NCBI GenBank assembly: GCA_036925085.1 | Contig: JAUPFP010000034.1 | Location: 620,001-684,000 of the forward strand | Reading direction: 5' to 3' | DNA: 64,000 nt | From: Brachycybe producta | Taxonomy: Eukaryota > Arthropoda > Diplopoda > Playtdesmida > Andrognathidae | Part shown: one piece after another, positions 1 through 10,447 of the stretch | Layout: each line of letters begins with the position of its first letter | Numbering within the stretch: position 1 is the stretch's first letter | Program-made: the position numbers and the translations under genes | Notes under the pieces: generated by a model | The model's database searches: none | The model's input: the letters and a program-made list of their open reading frames with translations, nothing else | Told to the model about the DNA's origin: nothing

Positions 1-198
1 TTTCTATGAGCGACCATTCAAATGAGCCCTAATATATTTGACTGCTGATCACTGTCCTTTCTGCCTATAACTGTCATGGCTTTGCGTAGCTGCAGTGGCC
101 TCAGTTTGGGGGCGCTGATGTCTAAGAAATTGCCAATCTAATCTTTATAGATCGTTGACGCTGCCCCTTATAGGACGTGTGCAGTTTCTATTGGTCAT

Positions 199-215
199 CA
201 ATAGATGGCGCTGCT
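199..215 (+). promoter_or_regulatory. CTCF-like motif upstream of FARSA
   Basis: The sequence CAATAGATGGCGCTGCT resembles the core of animal CTCF sites (a TAGATGGCGC core is typical of invertebrate sites). Closely similar words occur in the TIMM29-LRRC42 gap and in the ZRANB2-CDC20 gap. Binding is inferred from the motif only. Confidence 0.35.
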
Positions 216-263
216 AACGCAAATCTGCCATCACTTTCCTATACAAACCGACTGAGATGGCAA

Positions 264-274
264 TGCGCATGCGC
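264..274. promoter_or_regulatory. NRF1-type palindrome in the FARSA promoter
   Basis: TGCGCATGCGC is the self-complementary consensus for NRF1, a regulator of many animal housekeeping promoters. It lies about 36 bp upstream of the FARSA start codon, where a proximal promoter element would be expected. The sequence match is exact; the function is inferred. Confidence 0.5.
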
Positions 275-309
275 TATGAAAAACTCCAAAAGTAGCTTAC
301 GAATCTAAA

Positions 310-3300
310 ATGGAAGAACTTGGAGAGGTGATTTTAGTTCATTTGGAAAAAGCCGGTCATTTAAACAGTTTTGAGTTAGCAAATAATTTAAATATTGATC
401 ATCAAAAAGTGATTGGAGTATTAAAGAGTCTTCAGTCGCTCGGAGATGTAAGTTTTATTCCATTTAGGCGATGAAAAGGGGGTTCGTTTCGTGTCCATGT
501 GGCCTCCGAGGCATACGTCAGCGTGGCCTATTGCGTCAGACATCGCGTGGACAGCCTTCCTTTTGTTTTGCACGAAATTCCCATTATATTGTTTTAATTT
601 ATAATCTCAATAATAGGAATTTTGTAGTGTGTGCTTTTGGATCCACAAGCCTCTAAAGGCGCCCAATAAGGCGACAGAGTTGTACAATCTTATATCATTT
701 CTCTTTGGAGAGTGAAGGGCTAAGGTACCACAGAGGTTATAAACCACTAGCAGTCAAGCTAAGGCTGTGGAGTTAGTGAATATTATAAGTTGCTCCAAAG
801 GCGTTCAATAAGGCGAAAAAGCTGCACAATCCCCTGCATTAAGGCTAAACGACTTCTAATTGAAGGGATTTCATGTCTTATATTTGTTAGGTGATAAAAA
901 GCGAGCAGCTCAGCAGTAAACAATGGGAATTAACCGAAGAAGGACACGAAGTTGTAACAAAAGGAAGTCACGAGGCGATTGTCTTCAATGCCGTACCAAA
1001 TGAGGGGATATCTATGTCAGAACTGAAGGTGAACAACGATTCTGGCTTTTCGAGTTACCCTCTTTAAAACTATCTTTATTGATTATTGCCAGAAATTGAT
1101 TCCGAATGCAAACATCGGCTTCTCGAAGGCGATGTCTTTGGGATGGATAACTATGGATAAATCGGCTTCAGATGGACGAAATATTAAGAAGAAGGTTATT
1201 GCTAAAAGAATTTGTGGGAGACGATTGTTTCGCTTATTTTTGTGGGTTTTTTTTTTTAAGGTCGAGTCTATTCAGGACGTCGTTCAAGAGAATCTGTTTA
1301 AGATAAAAACGAACAAAGACCTGAATTCAATTGTAGACAGCCTCAAGCAAGATTACAAAAAGCGAAAACTACTTCAGGAAGTGTATGCAACAGAATGCGT
1401 TACTTCTAATACGTTAATTTAACCAGTTTGTTTTATTTTAAGGATAATTAAGAGCCTCGATGTTACAAAAGGAATCGATTTCTCGACGTCCGTCAGCAAA
1501 CTTGAAACTGATCTGACTCCAGAAATGATTACATCGTTAGTTAATTACTTCTACGGTTCAATCGTAACTAAGGCCAAAGCGTTTATGCCAATAAAAACTA
1601 AAAAATGTGCGAAATGTATTTTTTTTTTTAGAAATTGTGCGTTTTATGAAAACAGAAAAATAAACGAAAAAATGCAAAGTTAATGCAAGAAAAGTCTTCG
1701 TTTTTTGCAACTAAAAATGTATATTACAAACAAAACATCGTCAATCATCTCATAAAATTTTACATTTTAAAATATGAAATTTGCATAATGGACATTATTA
1801 TATATTATATATTCCTTATGCGTTTTGTACATTTTTTCTCCAAACGTTTGACCTTAATCATAGCCAAACAATTACTTATTATTTATTTTTGGATTTTCAG
1901 TGGTTCTTGGAAGGAAAAGAAGTTTAAACCGTATAATTTCGATGCGTTGGGTGTTTCTCCAATTAGAGGGCATCTCCATCCACTGATGAGGACGAGAGCA
2001 CAATTCAGGCAGATTTTTCTAGAGATGGGGTTTGTTTTTTGCAAAACCGTTCTCTCATTCGTTCGATTTGTTTGAGGTTGACTGTTCTGTTTACAGCTTC
2101 TCCGAAATGCCGACCAATAATTTTATTGAGAGTTCTTTCTGGAATTTCGATGCATTGTTTGTTCCACAAAAACATCCTGCTCGTGATTCGCAGGATACTT
2201 TTTTTGTTTCCGAACCAAAATGTGCCAACCATTTTCCGGAAGATTATCTCGACAGAGTTCGTATAGTTCATCAGGATGGTGACTACGGATCTCAGGGGTT
2301 AGTTTTAGATCTAAAGAACAATCGATTACGATTTACGCGACGTTACATCGTCAACTTGTGAATTCTGCTTTTCAGTTACAAGTACGAATGGAAGTTGGAT
2401 GAGGCTAGAAAAAACGTTTTGCGAACACATACGACAGCAGTGAGTGCGAGGATGTTGTATAAACTGGCGCAGCAAGTAAGAACAGCATTTCGTAACAGTT
2501 ATTTTTGTTAGGCTTTGTACAAGACACCAGTGTTTAATCGTTATTGTAGTTTGAATTCAAAATGGCAGAGGTTATTAGCTTATTATAAATTATTAAAGCA
2601 TATCCGCGTGAAAGATATATGGAATTATTTTAGTCTTCTATTTCAAACGAGAAACAACTTGTCATAAACGTGAGAATTCATAACGTTTTTGCTGATCTTT
2701 AGAAACACCGTTTGTAACTACGTTTTATAAATCGTCGCTGCAAAAAAATGTAACATTATGAAGAAATTGAAAGTGTTTTAGAAACTAGAAGAGTAGCTTA
2801 AATACTTAAGGTTATTTTCATGCTGATATTATTCAAAATAAACTTTTATAGACAAAAATTAAACAATGTTGTCTGCTTAAAAAATGAAAAAACTGTTAAA
2901 TGATTGAGCTACTCATCTACTTTCTAGACACTTTCAAGTTTCTATTAATTTTTGTCCCGTAAGGCTTTCTAAAAGGAATTTTCATGTTTCTATTTCTAAA
3001 AGTAATGTGTAAAGTAAAATAGTAAACTTCAAATGCCAAAAGTAAAGAAAAAGTCATCCAATGACATCGAAAAACTACAAAAAATGTTTCAGTTACACTT
3101 TTAGTTTCTAAAATCTAAAACAGAAGTTTTTCAAAATGCAGTGTACCAAGAGTTTTAAATACATTTTTACAATACAAAAACTCTTAACAATGAACTTTTT
3201 TTGCAGGAGAAATTCACTCCCGTCAAGTACTTCAGTATCGATAGGGTTTTTCGTAACGAGACTTTGGATGCTACTCACTTGGCCGAGTTCTTTCAAATCG

Positions 3301-3832
3301 AAGGAGTCATAGCAGATTACAGACTGTCTCTTGGTGATCTAATTGGAGTCTTATACGAGTTTTTCAGAAAGTTAGGTCCGGAAATGATTTCGTATTTTTA
3401 GATTTACGAGTTGTTTTCCCCGAGAGATATTCAGAAATTGATCGTAACTGGATTTTTATTAGGAATAACAAAGTTACGTTTCAAACCCGCTTATAATCCG
3501 TATACGGAACCTAGCATGGAAATATTCAGTTATCACGAAGGACTTAAGAAATGGGTCGAAGTTGGAAATTCTGGCGTCTTTCGACCAGAAATGTTGTTGC
3601 CAATGGGACTTCCGAAAGGAGTCACGGTCATCGCTTGGGGGTTATCTCTAGAAAGGTGCACCGAATCATTTATGCTTGAAATATATCATTTTTTCTATTG
3701 TTTCTTCTTGTTTTGTTTTATTATAGACCGACAATGATTAAGTTTGGTATCGATAACATTCGTGATCTCGAGGGACACAAAGTGAACCTTCAGATGGTTT
3801 ACGATGCTCCGATTTGCCGATTGGACAAGTAA
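310..3832 (+). CDS. FARSA: Phenylalanyl-tRNA synthetase alpha subunit, cytosolic
   Basis: Catalytic subunit of the cytosolic alpha2-beta2 PheRS, which charges tRNA-Phe. Eleven exons join in frame: 310-447, 891-1028, 1093-1194, 1261-1382, 1443-1535, 1901-2029, 2097-2297, 2376-2475, 3207-3375, 3463-3655 and 3727-3832. The product is 496 aa, close to the usual length of about 508. The N-terminal winged-helix region opens with [16 protein letters not shown]. The class II core is highly conserved: GHLHPL and [10 protein letters not shown], then motif 2 ([20 protein letters not shown]), then [26 protein letters not shown] and motif 3 (WGLSLERPTMI). It ends [15 protein letters not shown]. All splice phases are consistent. 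Intron 2 has the weak donor GTTATT, and intron 3 starts in phase 2 (GT|gtatgc). Intron 8 (731 bp) carries a family A repeat. The start is the first ATG of the open frame and matches family N termini in position. Identity is essentially certain. Confidence 0.95.
655..836 (+). repeat. Diverged direct repeat in FARSA intron 1
   Basis: A unit of about 36 bp built around AAAGGCG-CCAATAAGGCGA and ending in TACAATC occurs near 655-690 and again near 797-835 with a handful of substitutions. It lies wholly inside intron 1. Its origin is unknown. Confidence 0.5.
2764..2966. repeat. Family A palindromic repeat, FARSA intron 8
   Basis: The left arm reads GAAAGTGTTTTAGAAACTAG and the right arm carries the inverted equivalent CACTTTCAAGTTTCT. 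An AT-rich centre (AAAATAAACTTTTATAGAC) lies between them. This is one of about 19 copies in the window; the terminal TTAA segment is not preserved here. Confidence 0.7.
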
Positions 3833-5035
3833 ATGTTGGCACAATGCGTTTTCTTATTTGTTGTTGATGCACTTAACTTATTTTGCTGAAAATGTTCAAA
3901 AGGGGTCGTCGGTTTTCGTTGAGCTACCCTTCTAGTTTCTAAAACACTTTAAAGTTTCTCTTCATTTTGTTTTGAAAAGGCCGAATAAGCAAAATACGAG
4001 GAACATTTATGCTCTTTAAAACCACCTTAATATCTTTGCAAAATAAGCGGTTCTCGTTTTATGGTATTTCTTAAGGTGAACATGAAAAATTAAGTTCCGT
4101 TATTCACTTACGAGTTTACTGGCTTAATAACAGGAAAAGTCATTGTATTGTGACAGTCATACTTTTAAGTTGTCACTTTTTCTGCGCTATTATTTTAGAA
4201 CTATATTAGGATTTTATTCTGTGCATATTAGTAAAATAACAGTAATATGACAATAAATGTCATATTAATAATTTGTGATTGTTACATGGGAATGAGCTTG
4301 ATATGATAATTTACTGTAATATGACAGTTTCTAAAAGTCTTAACATTTGCTTCTGAAATAGGGAAGTATCCAGGGTTTTCTTTTATTTGCATATTTTGCA
4401 ATAGCTGTTTATTAAACAACTGGGAGACTTGCAGTTTGTACACAAATTTATTGTTATGGAAATATTTGACCCTTATGCTTATTCTTGGAGAAGGTTTGCT
4501 TTCTTGTCAATTGCGGTTAGCAGAACAAACCCAATTCTTTAGTTAGTTTCACTTAAAATTTATTTTTAATTTACACTTGCTAATATAAATGGGATGGGGT
4601 CTTCTTTTTTGATTTTTTTCTTTGTATTATTTATGCAATTATTTAATAAATTTAATATTCACTCTATGAAGTTTATTTTAACATTTTCTTTTTCTATTTA
4701 GGATGTTTTTGTTGTCACTTTGTTAGTAATTAATCTAACGAAAGAATGTTTTCTGGACAAAAATATTAATAATTTCAATAATAATCTCTTAAAAATGTTA
4801 GAAGCATAACTGTTATAATTAAAAAAAAAAAACAAGCTCATGGTAGCTTAAAAAAAATGAACTATTATTTTCAGTCGTGTGTAATCTATTGTTTTTAAAT
4901 AACGGTAGTATTTTCATTTTTTAAGCTGTCGTGATCTTGTTGTTTGTTGTATCATAACAAGTTATGCTTTTCATCTTTTAAAGAGATTATTAATTGAAAT
5001 TTATCTAACATTTTGACATTTTATTGTATTTTTAG
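3833..5035. other. FARSA-AIMP2 gap with repeats
   Basis: Contains a half copy of family A (3911-4033, ending AAAACCACCTTAA) and an AT-rich segment near 4130-4330. The second segment is rich in TGACAGTCATA-type words shared with the elements at 34.1-34.5 kb. A possible AIMP2 first exon is discussed under AIMP2. Nothing else is supported. Confidence 0.5.
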
Positions 5036-5879
5036 AAATGACCAAGAAGATTGTGGAGCAATGCAACAGTTGGAAATACGACAAGAGCACGTATTACGGC
5101 AGTTACGAACAGTTCAAAAAGCACTGGAAAGTTTGACTGCCAGCCTCAAGGTGGACCTTAACGTGATGTCGGAATCGGTATTAAAACACGTATCCTTAAA
5201 GCCAACCGAATATATTCTCCAAAATGATGTTATCGATCGAAAGGACGTTGCGATTAACGTTTCGATGAAAAGTTTCCCTTTATCTGTACTTGTTCTTTGT
5301 AGGCAGCTTGGAAGACAGAGGCCTTTGATAATTTCGAGTCACTTTCATTCTAGTCTAAACGGTTCTATACCCGAGAACATAAAACGCTTTATGAATGGAA
5401 GCAGTACAATAGAACTGGCTCCTAGTAGAAATGTCAGTGTTGAACCTATTAAGATAACATTGATATGGTACGGTCCCACTACTGAAACGGCAATGATGGT
5501 GAGCCCTATTTATCAGGGTAATATCGAAGGAGAGGTTAACGTTGTCAGGTATCTGGCACGGCACCTCAATCCTCCGTACGACAACAGCCCACTTACTGCC
5601 ACATCTATCGACCACTGGCTCGACATCGCCCACATTTCCTTGATACATGGAAATGCGAAAGATGTCATATCAGTTACAAAATTAATTGAGGATCGACTAT
5701 CAAAAAATGAATTTTTAGTAGCAAATAAGATCTCTTTGGCCGACATTGTTGTTGGTAGCATTCTGATGAAGAATGCAAAAAGGAACTTTCCATTGTCCGT
5801 TCAGAAATGGGTAAACAGTTTGTCACAACATGAAGACTTTGATTTAGCAATGAAATGCGTTTTAGCAAATAACGCATGA
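5036..5879 (+). CDS. AIMP2: AIMP2 (p38), multisynthetase complex scaffold; 5' end uncertain
   Basis: AIMP2 holds together the vertebrate multi-aminoacyl-tRNA-synthetase complex. A large exon begins after the acceptor ATTTTTAG and runs to the TGA at 5877-5879. It shows a short coiled coil (MQQLEIRQEHVLRQLRTVQ), a middle region with FPLSVLVLCRQLG, and a C-terminal GST-like domain containing IEGEVNVVRYLARHL, DHWLDIAHISL, ISLADIVVGSIL and VQKWVNSL. These match AIMP2 block by block. The exon enters in phase 2, so a short upstream exon is expected. One compatible candidate is 4456-4493 (ATG, then 12 codons, donor GTTTGC), but it does not resemble known AIMP2 N termini. The first in-frame ATG inside the exon is 5061. 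An out-of-frame ATG at 5038 argues against this exon being the 5' end of the mRNA. The whole conserved domain is in one exon, whereas the vertebrate gene is split. Confidence 0.85.
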
Positions 5880-6239
5880 AAATTTACTTAATCTTAAAAC
5901 CTATAAAATGCGCAACACTACAATCATAACACTTTGAAGAAAAGTTTCGTTTTGGGCTTTTCATGATAGGTATTTTGTTCCACTTAGTATTCTATTTAGC
6001 AAATTCGCAAATGCTATTCTTCCATGCTGTTGAATCACAGTTATTTTTTTTTCTTGAAATTGATTTTTATCTCAAGTCAAATGTCACCATCGTTTAATTT
6101 TCTTTGCTAAATGAACTTTTATTTATACACAACTTTAACTTTTTGTACCACACAGACCAAATATATAGAAGAAAATTAAATTACAATCTGAAACATAAAA
6201 CAAATCTGACTGCAAATAGGAAAGTATTGAATTTATGCC
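5880..6239. other. Convergent gap between AIMP2 and YIPF
   Basis: A short AT-rich tail-to-tail spacer. On the minus strand an AATAAA-type signal (plus-strand TTTATT near 6120) lies about 115 bp beyond the YIPF stop and could serve its polyadenylation. No gene is seen. Confidence 0.5.
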
Positions 6240-8675
6240 TTATCCTGATGTTCCATTCACGGAGACGCTAGTTTCTGAAGTCGAAGTGAACTGCACTATA
6301 GATCTAGGATCGATGACCGTCGTGGGATGTGGCACTTTGAAAAAGTAAGTCTAAATAATGAAAACTCAATTTAAGGATTCGAATGAACGCACTGTTTATA
6401 GTGTTTTGAGTAATAGTCTTACAACAAAGCCAACAGCTAAGAGAAGATGCAATCCGAGCATAGCGGCCATCACGAGAAGGGAAACCTGAAAATCGAAAAA
6501 ACGTTCAAATTTGAAAGTACGTGGTAAAGTTTTATTTATAAAAGATTTTACGTACTTTCCTGTCGTCATCTTTGAATGCTGGCCACGTTGCACTTAGCAA
6601 CACAGATCCGGATAACGTCGATCCAATTAGAATGAATAACCACTGTATCCATGATACTTGTATCGCCCAAATTACCTATAGACTCATGATCGTTAGTAAC
6701 TAAGCCGAGCTCAAAATACATCTTGCTTACCGAAATTGGCACGTAGATTGCTAGAGAGTAGCCATAGATACACAGTATCTCTAGTAACGTGTAACCGCTC
6801 TCACTCTTGCGATACCAAAGGAAGAGCCAAAGGGCGAGTGGAATCAAACAGGCGTAAGTGTAAACAGTAGTTGCTGCGATACTAACTTTAGAAGGCGAAC
6901 AGATTACACATTAATGTTTACAGCAAGCGTCTAATGGATTTATATGTTAGGAAATAACTTGATCCTAACGTCAACGTTTACTAGAAATTCGAATAATAGA
7001 CGAAAGTATCATTGTGACTTTTTTTTAAATACTTTCAAATTGCCAAAAAAATTTGCTTTTAAAAACTTCCACAAAAATAAAAATTGTGAGGTATTTTTTC
7101 TTAAAGTTATTTCTACAAACGTGACATCCACTTTATAAATTTTTGTCTAAAGCAAAGGAATCATTTGGATTGTTTCAACTTTGAACACAAGTTCAAATCT
7201 TACTAAATTTTAAAACTCCTTTTTACCCTTATGGAAATCATATCTCCATTCATAGTTGCCAGTATTAGCAAAATAAAGATAATTTGCCAGATTTCCACTG
7301 ATTGCAGTACTGAAAACCAGAGTTGCACAAATCCAAAACGGACCTAAAACACCACAAAAATTTAAGTTTTCTTTTTTAAAAGAATATAACATTTTCATTT
7401 CACCATAAAGATCTGGATTTGGTCTGATGTATTTCTGCAAATAATTTGATGTTGGATTTGGAATCATAGACCAAATTATCCTTTGTAAAACCTGAGTCGT
7501 GTCAACGTCGAAAAAGCTTTGATAGTAAGCGAAAGACCAGAAAGAATTTCTTCCGTCCACCGAAGACGAAGCGTTACGACCCTCACCCTGTAATAACTGT
7601 TGTAAGTTTCAACATTAGAAATCATAAGAGTAAGAATACGTGTTTTTTTTAAAAAAAAATTATTTCTTGCTTCGTCTCTTTCGGTGTCGTCGTCTTCCGA
7701 TCCCGGAGTATCGGGAAAATCGGTGAAATTATGAATTTGTTCTTTATTTGCACTGCCGCTTCCACTTCGAGACATGTTTCCAGATGCACTTCCACTGAAA
7801 TCTATCATCATTTCAAACATTTTTTATACCAGAAACCATGATAACTAAAGTTACAAGAAATAAAATTCTTTCGATTAGCAGCCGCTTGTAGCCTATATGC
7901 AGGAGAATGTACAGCTCTTTCGCCTTGTTTCTCGCTTTTTACATAACCTACGGCTACCGCACTGTAACTTGAAGCTTGTGACGTTAAAGGAGTTGACCAA
8001 AAACGTAAAAAGACTTGTATCATTTTGTCTGATATCAAAGTTCACAACGGTTTAAAACAAGACCTTTTGGCATTACCCCTTTTATCAGGCAAAATGACAC
8101 AAGAATAAATTTTCTTGTCAATTCTTCTGACTTCACAAGCTTCAAGTTACAATGGGGCAACTACATTGTAACAACAAGCTCCACAGCCTAAGGAAGAGGC
8201 TAGCATTAAGGTTACTGCGGCTCCTAATCGAAAACTACCTTGAAATTGTAAAGACAGCTCGGCATCGTTCCTGCTGTTAGACTAGAATAACAAAAAGGCA
8301 TAATTAAGCTTCAAAATTCAATGAGAAATAAACAAAATTTGACGTAAATCGAATATTTTAATAGTATTTAATGCGAAATTGTAAAATATAAGAAGAAAGA
8401 GCTAAGAGTTCAGTCACTCATCAGTAACGTTAGTTAAACGTCCCGACGTTCAGGTGGCACAGCAATCGTTCGCTTTAATATGAAATTGAAGGTTTGAAAG
8501 CTATTGTTTCGCCACCTACACGTCGCAACACACAACTAACCTAAGTGTCCGGTCGTCTTCCGTTTACAATACAGTGCAACTGTCACCTAGATTTTTATAA
8601 CTAAAACAACGTTTACTGTATTATCGTCGGTAATCTCACCTCCACATCAATCACCGCGGCGTCAGATGTTGCCAT
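6240..8675 (-). CDS. YIPF1: Yip1-domain Golgi membrane protein, YIPF1/YIPF2 type
   Basis: Multi-pass Golgi membrane protein of the YIPF family, linked to Rab-dependent ER-Golgi traffic. Nine exons on the minus strand: 8640-8675, 8239-8281, 7671-7801, 7404-7587, 7227-7343, 6731-6885, 6556-6675, 6423-6485 and 6240-6350. They encode 319 aa (vertebrate YIPF1 is about 306). The acidic cytosolic N terminus contains LQFQDFSG. Then come the family signatures FWSFAYYQSFFDVDT, YIRPNPDLYGPFWICATLVF and AISGNLANYL. Hydrophobic helices follow, around IAATTVYTYACLIPLALW, EILCIYGYSLAIYVPIS and LLVMAAMLGLHLLL. Exon 1 starts at MATSDAAVIDVE with donor GTGAGA. The intron after exon 3 appears to use a GC donor (GAA|gcaaga), because the only nearby GT would put a stop into the next exon. 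It is the single pro-orthologue candidate of vertebrate YIPF1 and YIPF2. Confidence 0.93.
7588..7670 (-). other. Probable GC-AG intron in YIPF
   Basis: On the minus strand the frame ...DDDTERDE ends at GAA followed by GCAAGA, and resumes after TTACAG with GEGRNASSS in phase 0. The alternative donor GTATTC further on gives an immediate in-frame stop after joining. The 83-nt intron is therefore best read as GC-AG. Confidence 0.65.
8041..8160. repeat. Family D fragment (pyrimidine-rich, TTTTATCAG-CAAAATGACA)
   Basis: Shares ACCCCTTTTATCAGGCAAAATGACA and a following CTTCTGAC-TCACAAGCTT with the palindromes at 19.0-19.4 kb and 55.96-56.21 kb. It lies in YIPF intron 2. No target duplication was found. 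Confidence 0.5.
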
Positions 8676-8882
8676 TTTAATACTCTGTCACCTAAATAAC
8701 GTTCAAATATGAGTGTTTTCTTTCTGTTTCAGTTGTAAATAGTCTTGTTTCATACGTGTATCGTATTTCGCATTCAACTTCCGGTGTAAACCGGAAGTTG
8801 AAGTAGTATGGCGCCAATGTCCATGTGGTCTGCGTTGTAGATAAATTTGTTTTGCTACTGTTTTAACGATTTTTCTCTACAA
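8676..8882. promoter_or_regulatory. Bidirectional promoter between YIPF and TIMM29
   Basis: Only 207 bp separate the two start codons, which point away from each other. The segment holds the paired ETS-type palindrome listed separately and no TATA box. Shared control of the two genes is inferred from this geometry. Confidence 0.7.
8773..8802. promoter_or_regulatory. Perfect palindrome of two ETS-type sites
   Basis: TTCAACTTCCGG and CCGGAAGTTGAA are exact 12-bp inverted arms around a 6-bp spacer (TGTAAA). Each arm contains the CCGGAAGT core recognised by ETS factors such as GABPA. It lies near the middle of the divergent promoter, about 80 bp from the TIMM29 ATG and 98 bp from the YIPF ATG. 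Confidence 0.65.
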
Positions 8883-9647
8883 ATGACGAGATTCTTGAAG
8901 TCGGTTCACTTAGGTACATCAATTTTGAAGAAATACGAAACATTTTCTGAAAAATTGAAAGGTGGACGCGTCGAAAAATTGGGTAAGTTGAACAGTTCGA
9001 GTAAAACTTTGCGTTGAACTTGAGCCACTTCTGCTTAGGTTCATTCATTCGTTCATAACATTCTTATCTATAAATAAAACCTTTATTGAATTCTATGTAG
9101 GTTTATACTGGAAAGGTGTCTATATGGATTATAAAGAGGTTTTTGCTGAAGTTGCGAAGGATGCGCGTTTGAAACCGAAGAGATCTGTTGCGATTGGACT
9201 GGGTAAATGAATTAATGATGGAGAATGATACTTTGGCGTTAATCTGATCGGGTTTTAGGACTAGGATTGAGTTTAGTGGCTCTGAAGACGAATCCCGATG
9301 AGAGGACATTACGTGATCAGTTGCTGATCAACTCTAACCGTATCCTGTTGGTTAGCGATGAACTGAGGAATCCAAAATCTAATGATTACGTCCATCTGTT
9401 GTTTCGATCTTATAACGAAGGACTTTTAAGGGTTTTTAGCTTTGGTGTTTTTTCTGTGTTATGGTTTGATGATTATGACAAAGCAGTCGATTTGTACACA
9501 GCTCAGTGTTCTTATCTGAAACCAAAATATCTAGAATTTCATAAAAGGATCGCGGACGTTGGATGTTTTGGCAAATGGCAGAACCTCGAATGGAAACTTA
9601 AAGATTACGATGTAAATGACAAAGAATGGGAAAAAGAATCATCTTAA
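8883..9647 (+). CDS. TIMM29: TIM22-complex subunit Tim29
   Basis: Metazoan-specific subunit of the mitochondrial inner-membrane TIM22 translocase, which inserts carrier proteins. Three exons, 8883-8982, 9101-9202 and 9259-9647, encode 196 aa; both introns are in phase 1. A basic N-terminal stretch (MTRFLKSVHLG) is followed by YMDYKEVFAEVAKDAR and a hydrophobic segment (SVAIGLGLGLSLVALKTNP) that would cross the inner membrane. The diagnostic C-terminal half has DLYTAQCSYLKPKYLEFHK and RIADVGCFGKWQNLEWKLKDYDVND, which aligns with the vertebrate LYQARCRYLQP / DVGFVGRW / DCDINDDEF blocks. It lacks the long charged C-terminal tail of the human protein. It is transcribed head-to-head with YIPF. Confidence 0.9.
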
Positions 9648-10434
9648 AAGTACAATGTTATATAATTATGCAAAAGCACTTATAGGATTTATAATTAAAT
9701 AGACTTATTAATTATTATTATAACGTATCTTTCTAATTATAGTTGAGTAGAATTTTCAAAGATAACATCATGAAAATACGTTTAATCTTCTGGTTTCTAT
9801 AATACATTCAAGTTTCTTGTAATTTTGCAAATAAAAGACAGAATAATCAGACTTTGAGAGGCAATTACGCTTTAAAAACACCTTAACAGGAGTTTTAGTA
9901 TTAATTTTATAATAATAATCTTCTAGTAACATTTTAGAATGATTATTAAATATTAAGTTATTTAATTAAAGTATTGGTAACTCAAACTCGTGCCAAAACA
10001 GAGTGTTGCCAATAGATGGCGCAAACTGTACTTAGTGTTTCAGTTACAATAGGGTTAGTTACAATATGGCAGCATGTCTTCTAGCTTCAAAAAGCAGACG
10101 ATTCTAGACTCACTTTTGTCGCGTTTTGTCTAACATGGAGTTGCTTTACCTTTATAAATTAATCTGTGTGAATCCCGTACATGATTTTCGTCTATGTCGT
10201 CCCCCTTGCTTACTAGAGAAACACATGAATACATGAATAATATGTTTAAACTGTAGATATCATCGTTTTTCAATAATCTAAAGGAGAATCGTAAATTTTT
10301 CGTCCACCCCTATGACGACACAAACTTGTTACGACGCTCTTGGTCTATTTCTGTCACGTGTTTGGCAAGTGCTGACCTCTAGTGTCGTATACTTTGGCGT
10401 ACTTTTTTCAATCAGCTGTTTTTTTTTTTTTTAG
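9648..10434. other. TIMM29-LRRC42 gap
   Basis: Contains a family A half copy (9788-9895, ending AAAACACCTTAA), a CTCF-like word at 10008-10026 and, at its end, a T14 tract followed by AG at 10433-10434. A first exon or leader for LRRC42 may lie here; an ATG at 10136 opens a short frame that I could not connect. Confidence 0.4.
10008..10026 (+). promoter_or_regulatory. CTCF-like motif between TIMM29 and LRRC42
   Basis: GCCAATAGATGGCGCAAAC has the same AATAGATGGCGC core as the word upstream of FARSA. It sits in an intergenic gap. Function is inferred from the motif only. Confidence 0.35.
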
Positions 10435-10447
10435 TTTCGTTCTTTTT

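Larger units (their letters stand above)
1..309. other. Upstream region of FARSA
   Basis: No coding exon is recognised here. It holds the likely FARSA promoter, including a CTCF-like motif and an NRF1-type palindrome that are listed separately. There is no obvious TATA box next to the start codon. Confidence 0.5.

Noticed and set aside
7808..8038. 76-codon minus-strand open frame upstream of YIPF exon 3
   Set aside because: Phase and acceptor analysis place it in intron 2; exon 2 (8239-8281) joins exon 3 at 7801 in frame.
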